This document shows, piece after piece, positions 60,876-64,000 of a stretch of 64,000 bases of DNA. Under the pieces are notes generated by a model that was not told the origin of the DNA, searched no databases, and was given only the letters and a program-made list of their open reading frames with translations. Positions within the stretch are counted from its first letter, which is position 1. Each line of letters starts with the position of its first letter. Location: positions 1,051,501 through 1,115,500 of the forward strand of contig NC_016791.1 in NCBI RefSeq assembly GCF_000244875.1, in the 5' to 3' direction. The translations under genes were made by a program, and so were the position numbers. The stretch comes from Clostridium sp. BNL1100. GTDB taxonomy: Bacteria > Bacillota > Clostridia > Acetivibrionales > DSM-1351.

Positions 60876-61817
60876 TTAATTATGGTCGGCGTCCTCTTTA
60901 TGTAAGTTTTCCATAAGATGTTGCCTGTACTCTATTGGAGTCATACCGTCAAGACTCTTCTGGTAGCGGTGGTTATTGTAATAATCTATGTATTCACTAA
61001 CTGCTGCTTCGAGTTCATCGTATGTGTTAAATTTTTTTAGATAATACATTTCGGATTTAAGCATTCCCCAAAATGCTTCCATTGGCCCATTATCAATACA
61101 ACGGGAAATTCTTGACATGCTCTGTATCATGCCTGCCTCATCAAGTTTTTTCTTAAATATCCTTGGTGTATATTGGAATCCTCTATCACTGTGGAAAATT
61201 GGTTTTGCTTTAGAATATTTATTGTGTGCAAAGTCAAATGTATTAAATACCAGTTCATTGTTGTTTGAATGACCAAGTACAAAAGATACAATACTTTTAT
61301 CTCCTAAATCCAGTATAGCACTAAGATAAGCTTTGCTATTTAGACCATACTTCATTTCTGTTATATCAGTAAGCCACTTCTTGCCAAATCCATCCGTGTA
61401 AAATTCTCTATTAAGTACATTTTCTGCAGCAATTTCGGGAGTTGATTTGATATAGATCTTTTTCTTTTTACGGCACACAGATTTTAAGTTAAGTATTCTC
61501 ATAAGTCTGTATATTCTCTTATTGTTTACATGGAAATCGTGCTCACGATTTAACTTGACTGTCATCTGACGATATCCAAGAATACCATTTCTCTCTTCAT
61601 ATACATCTTTTATAATATGAAGTAGTTTTTTATTGAATTGTTCATTGTTACTTTCTTTTCTATTAAGCCATTTGTAATATGAAGAGCGTTGAATTCCTGC
61701 AATATTACATAATTCTGTGATTGGATATGCTATGATATCGTGAAGCTCTTGTATTGCCAGATAAATAGTTTCATATCTTACCTGACTTAGAACCGCCTCC
61801 TTTCTACCTCGTCGAGT
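60876..61817 (-). CDS. IS3-family transposase orfB (DDE catalytic part, read by -1 frameshift)
   Basis: The frame is open from the slippery site at 61817 to the stop at 60876. An internal ATG at 61565 gives only the last 229 residues; the upstream part encodes the helical SSYYKWLNRK region, so the functional protein is the OrfAB fusion. The integrase core has the catalytic acids in WLTDITEMKYG, IFHSDRGFQY and DNGPMEAFWGMLKSE (D, D, E), all present, so the element is potentially active. Confidence 0.85.
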   Translation of the reverse strand, partial: TRRGRKEAVLSQVRYETIYLAIQELHDIIAYPITELCNIAGIQRSSYYKWLNRKESNNEQFNKKLLHIIKDVYEERNGILGYRQMTVKLNREHDFHVNNKRIYRLMRILNLKSVCRKKKKIYIKSTPEIAAENVLNREFYTDGFGKKWLTDITEMKYGLNSKAYLSAILDLGDKSIVSFVLGHSNNNELVFNTFDFAHNKYSKAKPIFHSDRGFQYTPRIFKKKLDEAGMIQSMSRISRCIDNGPMEAFWGMLKSEMYYLKKFNTYDELEAAVSEYIDYYNNHRYQKSLDGMTPIEYRQHLMENLHKEDADHN

Positions 61818-62443
61818 TTTTTTAGAAAATCTATCTCCATTTTTTGTCTGCGGTTCTCAGCTCTCAGTTTTTCTAGCTCAGACCATTCACCCTTATTCTT
61901 TTTCTTTCCACGATTGTCCTGCAAGGCATCTATACCTCCAGATTCATATTTGTGTGTCCAAGAATAAACCTGATGATAAGATACATTAAACTTTTGGGCT
62001 GTTTCAGAATAATTTTTCTGGTGTTCAATACAATACCTAACTATTTCAAATTTTTCGTAATAAGTGACTTCATGGGCATCAGTCATTAAAGATGTTCCTC
62101 CTGCTATTGAATCTTCCATATGACTATTATACTTCAAAATCCAATTACGTAATGTACTTTTAGCAAGTATACTGTATTTTAAGCAGAGAGATTCCTGAGA
62201 ACCAATACCATTAAGATAGTCTTTAACAGCTGTTTCTTTTAGCTCATCGGAATAAATAGGCCTCTTATGAGTGGTGCTTAGAGCGGCGATTCCTAATACT
62301 TTGTAATTTCTAATCCATTCCTTCAATGTAATATGATTGACTCCTATCAAATTTGCAACGTGACGAACCGGCTCTTTTCCCTCAATGCACCTGAAAACGC
62401 ATCTTAATTTCTCATCTGATGTAAATTTACGTATTCTTTTCAC
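61787..62443 (-). CDS. IS3-family transposase orfA (DNA-binding part)
   Basis: 218 residues with two helix-turn-helix regions (RHVANLIGVNHITLKEWIRN, NYSETAQKFNVSYHQVYSWTHKY) and a C-terminal coiled-coil-like ELEKLRAENRRQKMEIDFLKKL. It overlaps orfB by 31 bases. Confidence 0.88.
   Translation of the reverse strand: MKRIRKFTSDEKLRCVFRCIEGKEPVRHVANLIGVNHITLKEWIRNYKVLGIAALSTTHKRPIYSDELKETAVKDYLNGIGSQESLCLKYSILAKSTLRNWILKYNSHMEDSIAGGTSLMTDAHEVTYYEKFEIVRYCIEHQKNYSETAQKFNVSYHQVYSWTHKYESGGIDALQDNRGKKKNKGEWSELEKLRAENRRQKMEIDFLKKLDEVERRRF
61817..61823 (-). other. Programmed -1 frameshift site
   Basis: On the minus strand the orfA codons read CTA AAA AAA CTC. A slip of one base on A AAA AAA joins orfA to orfB. 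An AGGAGG sequence a few codons downstream (about 61801) may also affect ribosome pausing or restart. Confidence 0.7.
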
Positions 62444-62564
62444 AAAAACATGCTCCTCCTTTTGATAAACAGTTTTAATTATTTTATCTGTCTACCACAA
62501 GGGGAGCATATCATCGTATAGGTTTTAGCGACACAATGAATCATGGACGATGAATGTGAGCGAC

Positions 62565-62650
62565 GGTAAAATATCCAAAGATGAGCCGCTAGAAACTCTT
62601 GCAAATATCTTGGAAGCAATTATTGATATAATTTTACGTGAGTACCGGTG
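62565..62650 (+). pseudogene. Degenerate inverted flank, right copy; protein-coding remnant
   Basis: The plus strand reads DGKISKDEPLETLANILEAI and continues to about residue 37 before stopping, without a start codon. This looks like the C-terminal remnant of a protein, perhaps of an older mobile element. A degraded inverted copy lies at 60717-60802, on the other side of the IS. Confidence 0.5.
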
Positions 62651-62691
62651 TCAAAACAGAAAAACGACATACTGCCTTTGCGACTTATCAG

Positions 62692-62720
62692 TTGTATAAT
62701 TATTGCAACAGATGTATAAT
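62692..62720 (+). promoter_or_regulatory. Candidate promoter of the GH9 gene
   Basis: TTGTAT (62692-62697) and TATAAT (62715-62720) are 17 bases apart. A transcript from here would have a leader of about 220 bases. The rest of 62514-62947 shows no gene that I would accept. Confidence 0.55.
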
Positions 62721-62947
62721 TATGGCAGTGACATTTGAATACAGTAATTACAACAATTCAACATTTCTCAATTCGTTATCGGTTCCGATTCAATCATCAT
62801 ATAAAATTTTTAATACCATTTGTCATATCACATTGAAAAGTAAATATGGTGCTCAGGGCATGGGACAAACAGCTTATGCTCCGAACATACACACCTCGAA
62901 AACCTTTGTTATTTCGGGGAATTTATTAATTTCAAGGAGGTAAAAAA

Positions 62948-64000
62948 ATGAAAAAGGTAAGTGTACTGGTTCTGCTTGCTGTTTTACTGGTAAGCATTAT
63001 TCCACCTGCGGTTTCAGCTGAGGAAAACAACTTTAACTATGTTGATGCATTTGCCAAGTCAATTCTTTTCTATGAGGCAAATTGGTGCGGTCCTGATGCA
63101 GGAAATAACAGGATTAAATGGCGCGGCCCTTGCCATTGTGATGACGGAAAGGATGTAGGACTGGACTTGACGGGAGGATTCCATGATTGCGGAGACCATG
63201 TAAAGTTCGGCTTGCCGCAATGTGCTTCTGCTTCAACCCTTGCATGGGCTTACTATGAATTCAAGGATACTTTTATTGCCAAGGGACAGGATGGCTACAT
63301 GCTTAACATTTTGAAGCATTTTTGCGATTACTTTATTAAATGCTTCCCGAACAAAACTACATTTTACTATCAGGTTGGCGACGGTGATGTAGATCACCAA
63401 TATTGGGGGCCGCCTGAACTACAGACATATGACAGGCCTGCTTATTATGTTGCAACACCGTCTAACCCCGGTTCTGATGTAGCGGGTGATGCAGCGGCTG
63501 CACTGGCGCTTATGTATCTGAACTACAAGGATAAGGATTCAACTTATGCAGAAAAATGTCTTACTTATGCAAAAGACCTTTATGACTTCGGCATGACTTA
63601 CAGGGGAAACAGTAAAGGCCAAAGCTATTATCTGCCTAGAACTTATCTGGATGAACTTATGTGGGGATCAATCTGGCTTTATGTTGCTACAAATGATAAT
63701 AAATATATGGATAATGTAGAAAAGCTAATGGTTGAGAAAGGAATCACCGGAGGCAACTCCTTTAATGACAACTGGACCCAGTGCTGGGATTATGTATTAA
63801 CAGGAGTTTTTACAAAGCTTGCAACACTTTCGACTAATCCTTTATACAAGTCAATTGCCGATGACCATATTGATTACTGGCAGAATAGATTAAAAACTAC
63901 TCCTGCAGGATTGAAATACCTTGATAGCTGGGGTGTTTGCAAATACCCCGCAGCAGAGAGTATGGTTCAGCTTGTTTATTATAAATATTTTGGTAATGAG
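62948..64000 (+). CDS. GH9 endoglucanase/cellulase, 3' end outside window
   Basis: 351 residues visible. The ATG follows AAGGAGGT. Signal peptide about 1-25 (VSAEEN). The GH9 (alpha/alpha)6 domain begins with DAFAKSILFYEANWCG, and the catalytic-base region is GGFHDCGDHVKFG with Asp80 and Asp83. The C-terminal acid and any CBM or dockerin lie beyond the window. It probably attacks cellulose or other beta-1,4-glucans. It has its own promoter and is separated from the dockerin series by the ABC exporter and the IS element. Confidence 0.93.
   Translation, partial: MKKVSVLVLLAVLLVSIIPPAVSAEENNFNYVDAFAKSILFYEANWCGPDAGNNRIKWRGPCHCDDGKDVGLDLTGGFHDCGDHVKFGLPQCASASTLAWAYYEFKDTFIAKGQDGYMLNILKHFCDYFIKCFPNKTTFYYQVGDGDVDHQYWGPPELQTYDRPAYYVATPSNPGSDVAGDAAAALALMYLNYKDKDSTYAEKCLTYAKDLYDFGMTYRGNSKGQSYYLPRTYLDELMWGSIWLYVATNDNKYMDNVEKLMVEKGITGGNSFNDNWTQCWDYVLTGVFTKLATLSTNPLYKSIADDHIDYWQNRLKTTPAGLKYLDSWGVCKYPAAESMVQLVYYKYFGNE

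Larger units (their letters stand above)
60818..62513 (-). mobile_element. IS3-family insertion sequence (IS150-like group)
   Basis: 1696 bases. The left end TGATATGCTCCC at 60818 matches the right end (reverse complement) TGATATGCTCCC at 62513, and GTAGACAG recurs inside both ends, giving imperfect inverted repeats of about 27 bases. It encodes overlapping orfA and orfB on the minus strand with a slippery A7 site. The transposase reading frames look intact. No target-site duplication is visible at either end. Confidence 0.88.

Noticed and set aside
60876-61565. orfB of the IS as a 5'-truncated gene
   Set aside because: Its frame stays open upstream to the A7 slippery site, as expected for a normal OrfAB frameshift fusion.
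60818-62513. Target-site duplication of the IS
   Set aside because: Bases just outside the two ends (CATGG on the left, TCGTA on the right) do not match.
62638-62943. Plus-strand open frame of 101 codons before the GH9 gene
   Set aside because: No ribosome site, low-complexity composition, overlaps the GH9 promoter and leader, and matches no known family.

Overview
The window is low-GC Firmicute (Clostridia) DNA. Sixteen extracellular enzymes carry a type I dockerin (paired 22-residue Ca-binding repeats), and twelve of them also carry a CBM6. This makes the source a cellulosome-producing, plant-fibre-degrading anaerobe. The layout (CUT2 ABC importer, YesM/AraC-type two-component system, long run of CBM6-dockerin hemicellulases) resembles the xyl-doc locus of the Ruminiclostridium cellulolyticum group. 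The species assignment rests on recalled gene content, not on a search.

Layout. (1) 1-9090: right end of a thiotemplate natural-product cluster. A multidomain protein (FkbH end, PCP, condensation domain, FkbH, PCP, BtrH/C39-like acyltransferase) is followed by a Gfo/Idh/MocA dehydrogenase, a type II dehydroquinase-like protein, an RsgA-like GTPase, a HAD phosphatase and a free acyl carrier protein. The dehydrogenase, dehydroquinase and phosphatase together recall the RifL/RifJ/RifM part of aminoshikimate (AHBA) pathways. (2) 9181-11783: a GH51 arabinofuranosidase diverging from an ArsR-type regulator with a large C-terminal sensor-like domain, with an inverted-repeat operator candidate between them. 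(3) 11982-19965: CUT2 sugar importer (lipoprotein binding protein, double ATPase, two permeases), then a sensor kinase and an AraC-type response regulator, punctuated by two strong terminators. (4) 19966-20672: a long regulatory region with a good sigma-A-type promoter whose spacer is filled by a LacI-type palindrome, and a leader of about 0.5 kb. (5) 20673-48416: thirteen co-directional dockerin genes (GH10, GH43, CE1, GH43, GH62, GH43, GH127-like, GH27, GH2, GH62-CE6, GH95, GH30, CE1) aimed at decorated arabinoxylan and associated side chains. (6) 48538-50918: a thioredoxin-like lipoprotein, a CcdA/DsbD-like membrane protein and an unrecognised 101-residue protein. (7) 50933-56806: three dockerin-bearing pectin enzymes (PL10, CE8, PL11) sharing an unnamed module. 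(8) 57032-60678: a heterodimeric ABC exporter. (9) 60818-62513: an apparently intact IS3-family element inside degenerate inverted flanks. (10) 62948 to the end: the 5' part of a GH9 endoglucanase.

Working model: extracellular sugars are sensed by the two-component system, which probably switches on the hemicellulase operon. The dockerins place the enzymes on the scaffoldin, CBM6 holds them on xylan, and released monosaccharides enter through the CUT2 importer, with GH51 finishing arabinose removal inside the cell. The natural-product segment at the left looks like a separate system and is the least conventional part of the window.
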